Source: Epiperipatus broadwayi (Eukaryota > Onychophora > Udeonychophora > Euonychophora > Peripatidae). Taken from it: a stretch of 64,000 bases of DNA. Shown piece by piece: positions 11,515-21,335 of the stretch. The DNA lies in assembly GCA_028023455.1 (NCBI GenBank), contig JAQFVV010012419.1:1062501-1126500 (forward strand), written 5' to 3'. The notes below the pieces were generated by a model. The model was not told the DNA's origin. It saw only the letters and a list, made by a program, of their open reading frames with translations, and did not search any database. Position numbers and translations under genes: made by a program. How positions within the stretch are numbered: the stretch's first letter is position 1; each line of letters begins with the position of its first letter.

Positions 11515-12253
11515 TATAGTATTTGGAATAATAATAATAATAGTGTACTCCAGAAGTAAAAATAAAAAGGCAGATTTTAAAAATACAAGTAAAAAATGTT
11601 ATGGGAGTTTTGATTAAAATACGGAAATAAGATAGATTGTTTATATGATAACATTCATTAATTAAAATCTAAATCAAACATTCACTAATTAAAATCTAAA
11701 ATAAGGATTTACTAATTGAAGTAAAGTAACGATTTCTAATTAAAAACGACAGTACAATTAATTAATTAAAAGGACTGATAAGGATCAAGCGAAAGCAGAA
11801 CAAAGGAGAAAAAGAAAGCAAAGCAAGGTAATTTTAAAACACAGAATATTGCCAGCTTGCCATGTGACTGGAGTGGGAATCTTTATATAGAGAAAGGGAT
11901 ATACGAACAACGGAGGTAGGACCCATAACTAGCGGAGTCTGAAGGTTCCAAGATCCATATAGATAATTACAGATCTTCTCGATCTTATTATTATTTTTGT
12001 ACGCCTAAAATGGCTAATTTTAGAATACGGAATAATTAAAATATTAATAGACTTTAAGAAGAGGTTTTGGCAAACCGGCCATCTTAGAATAGAACTGTTA
12101 GTGGGGAAATCGGACACGCGATTATGTATATAATTTTTTTATATGTGTTATGAACTCAAAATTGTTATAAACCAAAATATAAATAAATTGCTGTATTCTA
12201 TTTGTAATAAAAATCTTTTTATTTATTTAATTTGTTACATGTGAATACAAAGC
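11515..12253 (+). repeat. 3' LTR
   Basis: 739 bp and collinear with the 5' LTR, with a few percent of substitutions by eye. GTTA follows one base later at 12255-12258 and matches the GTTA before the 5' LTR. Confidence 0.92.
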
Positions 12254-12254
12254 G

Positions 12255-12345
12255 GTTAGTAGTTCAAAAATCTACAGCAGGTCGCTAGAATAATCCTGGT
12301 TGCAGAGAGAGCTCTGTCCATAAAAGCCACAACCCACATTTCATC
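12255..12345 (-). repeat. right arm of the foldback, part 2
   Basis: Reverse complement of about 6050-6127, sharing GGACAGAGCTCTCTCTGCAA on the complementary strand. It continues the right arm that ends at 6841, so the arm was whole before the Gypsy insertion. Similarity fades after about 12345. Confidence 0.8.
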
Positions 12346-14040
12346 CTGCTTCCCTTTTTGTCATATGTATATAAACTATACACATATTTCTGAGAAGCAT
12401 CTATAAGATTTGTAAATATAAATCTTAAATAAAAACTTTCTTTAATTATTTTAAATATTAATTTTTATAGATGTGACTCAGATATATACATATATTACAG
12501 GAGCACATATATATAATTAAAAATACTAAATAATTTTGTGTCTTTTAAAATTATATATTTTTTACTTTTATTTTTAATACTTTGTAATTATTTTTCCTCA
12601 TCTAATTTCACAAATATTCAAGATGGAAGATGCAGTCATTGACTGTCCAAGAGTAATTAAAGGGGTGGGAGCATTAATTTGTTTCATGATTTTAAAAGGA
12701 ATTTTAAAATTAAAGTTAATGAAAGTAAAATTTAAAACAAAGCTAATTGATTTTAGTTAGCTATTAACATTTTTATCAAATCTATTTGTAATCTGGAAAT
12801 TGATTTAAATTTATTTTTGAACAATTATCTAGCAATTGCACTTCCAATAACAATAGTGAAAATATTTCTGTAAATTAAAGATTCAATTAGAGTTAAGAAA
12901 TTTAATTAAAAACATTTTTTGAATAACTCAAAACTGGTATAAATAGTGCTAAAAATCTATTGTGTAAGAGTTTAGTCATTAGTTGACTCCACATATGTTT
13001 GATTTTTGAAATAGTTTTAAGTAGAGGGGCCTAAGCTGCCTTTCCCTCCATCTTCAGCTCAACTCTTTGCCATGCAGCAATGTAGCTCCTACTGCTCAAG
13101 AGTGGCTGTGCTGTAAGAGAACTGCCTAGGCCAAAAAAACATGCATTTAGATCAAGTAGGATGTGCCTGCCATAAAACAATCAAAGAAGCCACCTTCCAC
13201 AGAAGATTCATCAGTATTTCATTCCATGGAATCCTGGGGTAACAAGCCCAGTCATTATAATCATATAACCTAAATTCTAACTCTTTAAAATTAATATTCT
13301 CTTTATTTTGAATCTCTTTTAACTTGTCAATCAGTGAGGATGTTAAGTTAATAATTATTTTCTTTGTGTCATTTCTCTACAATCCAAATTAATGTTACTA
13401 TAAAAATTTTCATCCAACTTACACTTCTATTTTATAATTTAGTGCAGTTAAAATTTATTTTAATGATATTTTTATTTTTTTCACTTAATTTTATGTGTAA
13501 ATGCCAATCAAACCCTGTCTTATGAACTTCTATATCCCACTGTGGAATAGAAAGGGGTGGGGATTAATGAGTTCTTGTTATTTATTTCTAAAGCTCATAA
13601 AATTGAGTTTGTATTTTAAATGAATACATGCTTTTAAAAAATATTTTATAGTAAATTTATACAGAATGTATAAATACTTTGCAATCTGGGGTGGATATTG
13701 GTGTCCGTTAATTTATTGATTTCTTTATTGATCATCATTGCCAAAAGACTGGGGACCTTATTCTATTTTATTTGCACTTTTAAGTGCATGAATTTTATTT
13801 TATTTTCTGTTAAACACAATAGTGATTCAAGAAGAGAGAGTGATGCACACTTCATTAATTATGGCCTTAACTTATGATAAATAACTTTATCTTACATGGG
13901 TCATTATTTTAACATATCATTATGTATTTGTTAAACTACTTAAGACTTTGTTAGTATTTAGACCCAATAGTTTTACATTCTTATAATAGCATTGCTGGTA
14001 TATGTCAGAAATTATTGATAATCACATAGGGCTTTGATCT
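12346..14040. other. AT-rich non-coding stretch
   Basis: No gene or repeat was recognised. A slightly more GC-rich patch lies at 13020-13260 but holds no open frame of note. A short degenerate direct repeat (GATTCACCTGTACCTCAT and GATTCACCCGTATCTCAT) lies just after, near 14040-14155. Confidence 0.5.
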
Positions 14041-14274
14041 GATTCACCTGTACCTCATTCCAGAGATTATGATCATCTTCATTTGTCATTCTTCTCCTTA
14101 AAGTATATATTTATATAATGCTTTGATTCACCCGTATCTCATGCTGGGGATTCGAAGCCTTCCATCTTTGTTAATGTTCTCATTCATAACAGGGGTCTAA
14201 GTCTACTCCTGGAACAAGCAGGTTAGTGTAGTTAAAGCTCTGTATGCCTTTGCTGTGACCCATAGCAACTTCTT

Positions 14275-15205
14275 AGCTACCTTTTTCTTTTGGTACCACT
14301 TAGCATGAAACTGGCATATCCCCTTAAAATCAAAGGATGATACTTTCTTGGCCAAAGCTGCCACACTTTCTCTCTGACATAATGCTAGCACCGCAATTTT
14401 ATATGTTTCATTTTTCTAGCCTGTCTAGCAAAATAAACCATAATGATGTATGATAATGAAACATTTTTCTTTTTGTAATATTTATCATTGGAGTTTTCAA
14501 TACAACTTCTCGTGAAGCTGCCTCCCCTTTATTGAAATAAGCCATTTCCATATTTATAGAGTCTCGCAATATTTGAACTTTAAATGTCAAAATTGTAAAT
14601 TAATGTTTTAGTCTACTTTCTGATCAGAATGTATCCTTATTTAAGTGTTATCAATAAATGCTATAAATGAAAATAAAGCTATGTATCAAATAGCAAGGGC
14701 ATCTTATGAAATCGTACAAACAGCAAAACTCTATTGTCATTTTCCTACCTACCTTTTTCTTTCAGTACTGCTTAGCATGAAGCTGGCATACCACCTTAAA
14801 ATCGGAGGATGACACTTTCTTGGCCAAAGCTGTCACACTTTCTCTCTGACACCGCAATTTTCCTATGTTTCGTTTTCTAGCCTGTCTAGAAAAATAAACC
14901 GTAATCATGTGTGATGATGAAACATTTTTTCTCTTTGTAATATTTATCGTTGGAGTTTTCAATACAACTTTTCATGAAGCTGCCCTCCCCTTTATTGAAA
15001 TAAGCCGTTCTCGTATTTATAGAGTTTCGCACTATTTGATCATTATATGTCAAAAATGTACAATGTTTTTAGCCTACTTACTGATCAGAATGTACCCTTA
15101 TTTAAGTGTTATCAATAAATGCTATAAATGAAAAAATAAAGCTATGTATTGAATGCCAAGGACATCCTATGAAATCGTATAAACAGTGAAACTCTATTGT
15201 CATAT
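14275..15205 (-). repeat. two-copy tandem duplication with transposase-like remnants
   Basis: About 14275-14745 and 14750-15205 are two copies of one ~460-bp sequence, about 85-90% alike by eye. On the minus strand both carry short frames reading NITKRK...RLEK or RQARK and then ESVAALAKK / ESVTALAKK. That order is reminiscent of the N-terminal helix-turn-helix of CENP-B/Tigger-type transposases (RLEKGESVTALAK). The match is short and the spacing is wrong, so the protein assignment is weak. The duplication itself is clear. Confidence 0.75.
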
Positions 15206-17199
15206 CTTTATGTATTTTTTTAAATGTATAAAAAAGTCCACCAACCATCCAGATAAATCTGTTTTTGTAACTTGGAATAAAATCCTATTTTCAAATATAT
15301 GTTCAGTATTGTAACTCCACACTAAATTGATATCTGTTAAAAATAATTGACTCCAGTTGTAAAATATTTATACCAAAATAAAGTTTAAAATGCGTGATGT
15401 TGATTATATATATAAAACCATCTTGAATTTTGTTAAAATAAATAATCATATTTTTAAACATTAACATATTTATGTATGATTTTTAACTTATATCTTAGGT
15501 TAACTTAATTTCTCATCATTACCAGCTGAGTTCTCATGCAAAACGTTGTAGCACTGAGCCGGGATAGAATGAATTCATGTGGTATCACTGTAGGTGTTGT
15601 CCATAGTGTTAAAGATTTGGAGAATTGGCAAATAGGTTATTCATGATTGCTCCTGACCTGTGTATCTCGGACATGATTGGATTTGGGGTACTTTTGCTTA
15701 GATTCTAAATCTTGTTGGATGGACATACATTCTCGGCCAGTACAGTGGATTTTTTCCCCCAGGTTTGGATGCCCAGTTGTGGGGCTATTCGATATTCTCA
15801 CACCCTGCAATACCCTGTATAGTATTTAGTATATATGGTTTTTTCTCCTTCTCTTTTGAATAACACTGAATAATGTATGTCTAAGATTTTTTTCCAAGTT
15901 TGTACACTCAGTCATTGTAATTTTTTTCTCAGGTTTATAGATCCAATAATATAATTGTATTTAATGTCATATGTATATAAAAATATAGTATATATATATA
16001 TATCTATATACTATTTTAATGTCATATGTATATAAAATGTAGTATATATATATAAAAGGATGTAATTAACTGCACATTTTGGAAAGTAAGACAATTCTTA
16101 CAAAATATATATTTCTTGTAGATGAGAATTGAGTGACCCAGCTATTACTTGTATATTCTGTCACCTTGTTGGCTGGCACCCTGATATCCATGTTTGTAGA
16201 TACAAGAAAATAACTTGCAACATTTTTTTTGTTAATTATTTCTTCAAATTGTCATTTTTTTTAAATTGAACAATAAACTTTCATTCACTAATCTCATCAA
16301 TATCTTTGTCTGTGTCATTATATAGTGTAAACCTGATTTTTTTTTTGTTAAAATTCTCCTTTAGGATCTCATCACTCCCTGACCACCAGGCATACATTAA
16401 GAAAAAATTCTAGTAAGGTTTGGGGAATAAGTCACTTAGTATCAATCTGGAGGAGTAGATGAGGTTCAAACCCCTTTACCTGGATCTCTTGGTTACATTA
16501 AAGCAGCTGTACTTTTTGTACTGTTACAATATACACAGATTCCAAAAGTGCAGTATGTTCTGTTATATAACTTTGGCTAATATGTTCTGTGCGATTTGGA
16601 AGATTGCAAACTAGTTAGAATTTGGCATATTACGTAGGCATAAACATGATCACTGCACATTATTTTATTAAAAAGTATCAAATATGTAATTACCAATCTC
16701 ATTAACTTTGTGACACCTGAGAGCATAATATCCCATGGACCAATTATATAAATATTGTGTTTTATTTATAATTTCTTTTATTTTATTTATTAAATTATTT
16801 AAAATATAACTCGTTTCTATTTCTTTATTGCTTGTAGTCAATTTATATTCAACTCCATATTAAAAATTCATATTTAACTCCATATTAATTTGTGTACATC
16901 ATTATATATATGACTACTGTACACATTATATATATGACTACCTCTCTAGTAGATCTGGTGAGCAATTATTAATATATTGTTAGTTCACTTAGCCATGTGT
17001 GCATATTGATAGTAATTTATTCATTTATTCCATGAGTCTCTTGCTTCACCCTTTGCTACTGCTGTCCCATGATTAAATTGAGCTAATGTGTAACTTAGAA
17101 AATGTCATTCATAGGGTATTAATTTATGGAGTAGGTGGAGCAGGTTGAATGTTGGTCAAATCCTGGATCTTCCATTTAGATTCCATCAGCTTTACTGTG
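15206..17199. other. AT-rich non-coding stretch with small repeats
   Basis: No gene was recognised. A local direct duplication containing TTTAATGTCATATGTATATA lies at about 15959-16055, and CATTATATATATGACTAC occurs twice at about 16900-16942. Confidence 0.5.
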
Positions 17200-18345
17200 T
17201 TTTATCTATACTCTAGATTTTGTTGCATGGGTATACAAATCTTACTGTTACAATATGAAAAAAAAGAAATTTTGATACATCAAAATTAAAGCATTTTAAA
17301 TATCTAAAACTTACAATGGAACACTCCTTGCAAATATTGCACTTTGCCTGATGCTTAGAAGTTTCTACAGAAGCCATACAAAGCAACCAAACTATAGACT
17401 GTGGGTCACATAATATCCAATGCAAGAAGTTAGGTGGTTAAATTTTAGAAAAATTATTAGCTTTTTTAAAGCAGTTGTGTTCTCTTGGCTCAATATTGCT
17501 TCTACCAAAGAAGCAAATTTTATCAGCTTTCTAGGGATCTGTATGCAGTTGTGTAATAACAAGACAAATTTATATTGATCTGCAAAATCATTGATATCAG
17601 TTATCAATCGGAAAATATATCTACATTTGTTTTCTAAGTGACCTTTGCCAAAAAGAATTGTCAAATTTCAAAGACAGAACTCAAATTTCATCAATATGAC
17701 CTATATGGTAGACAGTGAGTAACCCGTTTAATGTTAAATCTACATAAATTGGGGACATTAATTAAAGAAAGATAGTCATCTACAAGTTGTTCAAAAATAG
17801 TCATCAGATTGCTGATCATTTCTATGTCATCTATCAATTTGTCATTTTGAGCTTGAAGTCCATGATGATCAAATACATCCACATAATTATTCATATTTAA
17901 TAAATCCAAACATAATTTTGAAGTTCAATAAGCTGAAAATTACAGTCATTTTAAGATGGTCCTAGTGTGTCATTTCAGAATAATAATTAATCTAATAAGG
18001 CACTTTATTAGCAGTAATGCCAAATTGCCATAAAATTTCTGCAGAAGTTGCAAAAAACTTTTGAGAATTGGGTCTGAAATCATACAAAGCTTCTTGAAGC
18101 TGCTTAATATGAACATCTACAGAAATCTGCAAAGTTTCCATCTGGTGTTGAGATCATCAACACAATTGATATTAGTGGAGATAGTGGTACATTATTAGAT
18201 ACAAATTAGCAAATTGGTCATTCATGTCATCCACAATGACTTACAGTGAGATAACTTGGTCTTTAAAAGTCTTCATATTACCTAGCTTATCTTACAAACT
18301 GTCAATGATTACATTCCCAACCAATATTATCAGCATAAATCAATT
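17200..18345 (-). pseudogene. dystrophin C-terminal processed pseudogene
   Basis: Read on the minus strand, the sequence follows the dystrophin C-terminal region in order without introns. About 18320-18130 matches the last spectrin repeat (VGNVIIDSL, then DDLNTRW). About 18110-18030 matches the spacer (KQLQEALYDF). About 18030-17950 matches the WW domain (LWQFGITANKVPY, stop, IN, ..., stop, DHLKM); the second Trp position is a TAG. 17909-17691 and 17664-17392 match the EF-hand region (LCLDLL, LLLHNCIQIPRKL, then SNIEP in a shifted frame). 17425-17220 matches the ZZ finger ([24 protein letters not shown]); the later zinc-binding Cys and His are lost. There are at least four in-frame stops and three frameshifts. 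LKCFNFD resembles invertebrate rather than vertebrate dystrophin. Dystrophin links actin to the membrane dystroglycan complex; this copy cannot. Alternative: a decayed segment of a real gene, disfavoured by the missing introns. Confidence 0.88.
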
Positions 18346-18802
18346 TTCATGACCATATATTAAATAAAGTTGGGGAGAGAATATGAGAAAGACCATTTTA
18401 TCAAATCTTGTAACTACTATAATTAACATTCAGTGTCACATTTTCCTATTGGAGAGCATTTTGTCAAGAAAATTAATAATTTTCAGGAATTTGAGAATTT
18501 TATAGAAGACAATTTTTCCAATCAAATTCACAAACTGAATACAGATCAATAAATCAAACCAGTTAATTTATTTTGAGAGCAATTTTTTAATAGGAGTTGT
18601 TAAAGACAAAACATATTCCTGACCAAAACCCAGCCTGCTCTAAAAATAGATGGCTCTTAATTATTGGAAAAATCATGGTTAATCTGATTCAAAAAGGTTC
18701 TAAGAAAAAACTAATAAATATTGGTATTTTTTATTATTCCATGTTTATTTGATTTTAAGATTGCAATACTTCTGCTTTTATATAAAATTTTTGGAATAGT
18801 TT
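18346..18802. other. AT-rich stretch, possible weak LINE remnant
   Basis: No clear gene. On the minus strand, 18650-18620 reads EQAGFWSG, resembling the EQAGFRxG motif of RTE reverse transcriptases seen better at 21200. It could be a piece of the adjoining LINE copy. Confidence 0.3.
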
Positions 18803-19198
18803 TTATGTCAATAATGGTATTGAGTAGTTTTGCCAATCACACTTTGTCTTTAAATCCAAATTTCTTTTAGAAACTCCTTTAGCTTCCCATTTTAATCCGC
18901 AAAATACTTCTTGCAGCACTGCTGTAAAATGTTTTGGAGGTATGGAATCACCCTGTCTTACACCATTCTCAATATTGACTTTCTTAGTATCATCATGTAA
19001 TCTAATTGTTGCTGTTGCATTTTTATAAATAGTCTTTAAAATATGACAATACCCTGGATCCATACCTTGATGATCCAATACTTTAATCACTGAAGAAATG
19101 TTTATAGAATCAAATGTCTTTTCATAATCTACAAATCCAAAGCATAATGGAAACTCATATTCATCTGTCCTTTCTATAACTTCTTTCAATATCTGGTA
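18803..19198 (-). pseudogene. RTE-like LINE reverse transcriptase fragment (copy 1)
   Basis: An open minus-strand frame (128 codons) reads QILKEVIERTDEYEF, CFGFVDYEKTFDSI (RT motif A with catalytic Asp), DHQGMDPGYCHIL, GVRQGDSIPPKHFTAVLQE (motif B) and LKWEAKGV. This is the central palm of an RTE-clade reverse transcriptase. The FADD motif that should follow is absent; the copy ends at about 18803. Its 5' side ends abruptly at about 19200, where the next element sequence is in inverted orientation. Confidence 0.85.
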
Positions 19199-19209
19199 AT
19201 TTATTTAAA

Positions 19210-19247
19210 TGTGGTTTTAGTACAGTAGATCATATCCAGATATTTCA
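19210..19247 (+). repeat. inverted 5' segment of LINE copy 1
   Basis: The plus strand reads GFSTVDHIQI, the segment that should stand directly upstream of QILKEVIER of copy 1 but in the opposite direction. Both sides contain CAGATATT. This is the form left by 5' inversion during LINE insertion. Confidence 0.55.
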
Positions 19248-19255
19248 AGTTTTAT

Positions 19256-20083
19256 GCTTTGTTCAGCGTAAAATTCATCATCATCATCAACCATTATCAA
19301 TCCACTGCAGGATGAAGGTCTCTCCAAGTTCAGTCCAATTTCTCCGATCTTTTGCTTCTCTTCTCCACATCACCCCTGCACAATTTCTTATTTCATCCAT
19401 CCATCTCACATGTGATCTCTTTCTAGGTCCTTTACAATCTCTTGGAATCCAGTTTAAGATTTTAATTGTCTATCTATTAACCTCTCTTCTAGCAATATGT
19501 TCAGCCCAATTCCACTTCAGTCTTTTAATTTTTTCAACGAAGTCAGTAACACCTGTTTGTTCTCTTACCTATATATTGCATTTTTCAATCTCTTCTTGTT
19601 GCTCCCAACATGCATCTCTCCATATTTCTTTGAGTTGTTTGAAGTCTCTGTATTGCTCCTCTATTAAGTGTCCAAGTCTCAAATCCATAAGTAAGAACTG
19701 GTAAACCACATTTACTAAAAAACCTTCCTTTTCAAACACATAGGCATATTTCCTTTTAGTATCAAATTAGTTCTACCAAAAACACTCCAACCAAGTTTAA
19801 TTCTATGATCAATTTCATCCATTATGTTTCCATCTGTAGAAATAATCTGACATGGTATTTGTAGTTGTTAACTTCATCTAACTTATCATAAACAATCTTT
19901 ATTTTCATCTTGTGAGAAACTCCACTGAACATTACTTGAGTCTTTTTAACATTTACCTTTAGTCCTACTTTCTTACTTTCATCTGATAACTCTTGTAGCA
20001 TTCCTTGAAGCTCTGAAGCATTATTTGTAAAAACAACTACATCATCTGCAAAATCTAAATTATTATATTCGCCAGTCTGACTG
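19256..20083 (-). pseudogene. RTE-like LINE, RT motif C to 3' end (copy 2, 3' part)
   Basis: On the minus strand: GEYNNLDFADDVVVFTNNASEL (motif C Asp-Asp) at about 20080-20015, then VNVKKTQVMFSGVSHKMKI, KCGLPVLTYGFETWTLNRG, IQRLQTTQRNMERCMLGATR and IKRLKWNWAEHIAR, ending near 19310 with WRDLHPAVD. The last element bases are a TGATGATGATGA run (about 19275-19288), a short 3' repeat typical of RTE-type LINEs. Multiple stops and frameshifts make it a dead copy. The plus-strand frame at 19312-19704 is only its antisense shadow. Confidence 0.85.
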
Positions 20084-20825
20084 TGCCAAGGTTATATCCG
20101 CAAGTATGAGTGTGCGGTCAGCAAATAACTATGTTCAATTCCCACAATGTTCTTTTGCAACGAATGCTCTGCTGCAGATGCTCTCCAACGAATGGTTTGC
20201 AATGAATGCTCTGAATACACTCTGCATTCTCTGCAATGGATGCTCTCCAAATGAATGGTCTGCAATGAATGCACTGCCATGGATGCTCTCCAACAAATGG
20301 TCTGCAATGAATGCTCTCCACCGAATGGTCTGCAAACGGATGCTCTCCAACGAATGGTCTGCAACTAATGGCTCTGCAATGAATGCTCTCAACATCTCCA
20401 GTGCAGTCTCCCCATCTCTGTGGGCTCTTTCAGCTACACCCGTAGACTACATTTCCACTGGGTGCTGATCATTAACCACAAGCACTGACGTGAGATATCT
20501 CTACTTAAATACTGCCTCTAATACTGTGTGACTGCTCTCTATTGGAGTTGTCTTCTAATTACTGCCCTGTGTAGTTGTTACCCAGTCTTCTTATCGCTTT
20601 CTGATAACTGCAACAATCAATCAATACACCGTCCAATAAGGTAACATCTCTTATCTAGAAATATTTGCAATCAGCAAATATTTATTGGAATTGTCGATCG
20701 CCACTATGTCAATGCCTTAATTAAATTCCATAGTTATCAGTGTGCAATTTAAAAACAACCTCTCGAAATACATCTAGTTTTTCCGGAGTGCACAAACATG
20801 TCTGCCATTTTTACAAAATACTACA
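20084..20825. mobile_element. ~740-bp insertion splitting LINE copy 2
   Basis: This stretch separates the RT motif A/B half (20826-21335) from the motif C/3' half (19256-20083) of what reads as one LINE copy. It is more GC-rich than its surroundings. TGTGCCAAGG near 20091 and AAGGTAACA near 20638-20646 could be TG...CA ends of a solo LTR, but no target duplication was found. The remaining inner part is not assigned. Confidence 0.4.
20155..20400. repeat. degenerate minisatellite, ~28-bp unit
   Basis: About eight diverged units of the type TCTGCAATGAATGCTCTCC plus AACGAATGG. It gives rise to several overlapping low-complexity frames on both strands (Met-Asn-Ala-Leu or Trp-Arg-Ala-Ser repeats), which should not be read as genes. 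Confidence 0.8.
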
Positions 20826-21335
20826 TAAATGACTTAAATAATCTACATTTACTTTTACTCCTTTAGCTTCCCATTTTAATCCACAAAATACTTCTTGCAG
20901 CACTGCTGTAAAAAGTTTTGGAGATATGGAGTCACCCTGTCATACACACTTTCCTACTATCATTATGTAATCTAATTGTTGCTGTTGCATTTTTATAAAT
21001 ATTCTTCAGAATATGACAATATCCTCGATCTATACCTTGATGATCCAATGCTCTAATCACTGAAGAAATGCTGATAGAATCAAATGCCTTTTCATAATTT
21101 ACAAATCCACAGCATAATGGCAACAGATTCATTGGTCCTTTCTATAACCTCTCTCGAAACTTGGATATGATCTACTGTACTAAAACCATTTTTAAATCCA
21201 GCTTGTTCTCTTGGTTGATGGAAATCCAATTTTCCTGTAGACGAGTTGTAATTATCTGGGTAAAGTTTGTATAAAACTGATAAAAGGCTAATAGGTTTGT
21301 AGTTTCTAATCCTATGTTCATTTGGCTCTTCTTAC
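20826..21335 (-). pseudogene. RTE-like LINE, RT N-terminal half (copy 2, 5' part)
   Basis: On the minus strand: NYKPISLLSVLYKL (about 21305-21265), QPREQAGFKNGFSTVDHIQ (about 21220-21160), CGFVNYEKAFDSISISSVI (about 21120-21065, motif A), then HQGIDRGYCHIL and, after a gap and frameshift at motif B, FTAVLxEVFCGLKWEAKGVKV. The order is correct for an RTE reverse transcriptase and is completed by 19256-20083 after the insertion. It is truncated at the 5' end at about 21335, so no endonuclease domain is seen. Confidence 0.85.

Larger units (their letters stand above)
6843..12253 (+). mobile_element. Ty3/Gypsy LTR retrotransposon, nearly full length, inactive
   Basis: Two 739-bp LTRs (6843-7581 and 11515-12253) flank about 3.9 kb with the order gag, protease, reverse transcriptase, RNase H, integrase, which defines Ty3/Gypsy. 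The domain wording is closest to the animal K02A2.6-like group. The LTRs differ at only a few percent of positions by eye, so insertion is fairly recent, yet every coding domain carries stops, frameshifts or lost catalytic residues. A GTTA target-site duplication is seen outside the LTRs. Each LTR has a TATA-like TTTATATAG and an AATAAA. The element sits inside the right arm of a foldback repeat. Confidence 0.93.

Noticed and set aside
17213-17664. Functional dystrophin exon(s)
   Set aside because: In-frame stops, frameshifts, loss of the later ZZ zinc ligands and absence of introns all argue for a retro-pseudogene.
19312-19704. 130-codon plus-strand frame
   Set aside because: It is the antisense of the RTE LINE C-terminal region, which reads correctly on the minus strand. 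The same holds for 36663-36863 against 36532-36825.
20092-20468. Overlapping frames on both strands with Met-Asn-Ala-Leu or Trp-Arg-Ala-Ser repeats
   Set aside because: They are produced by the ~28-bp minisatellite. Open frames on both strands of a short repeat are expected by chance.
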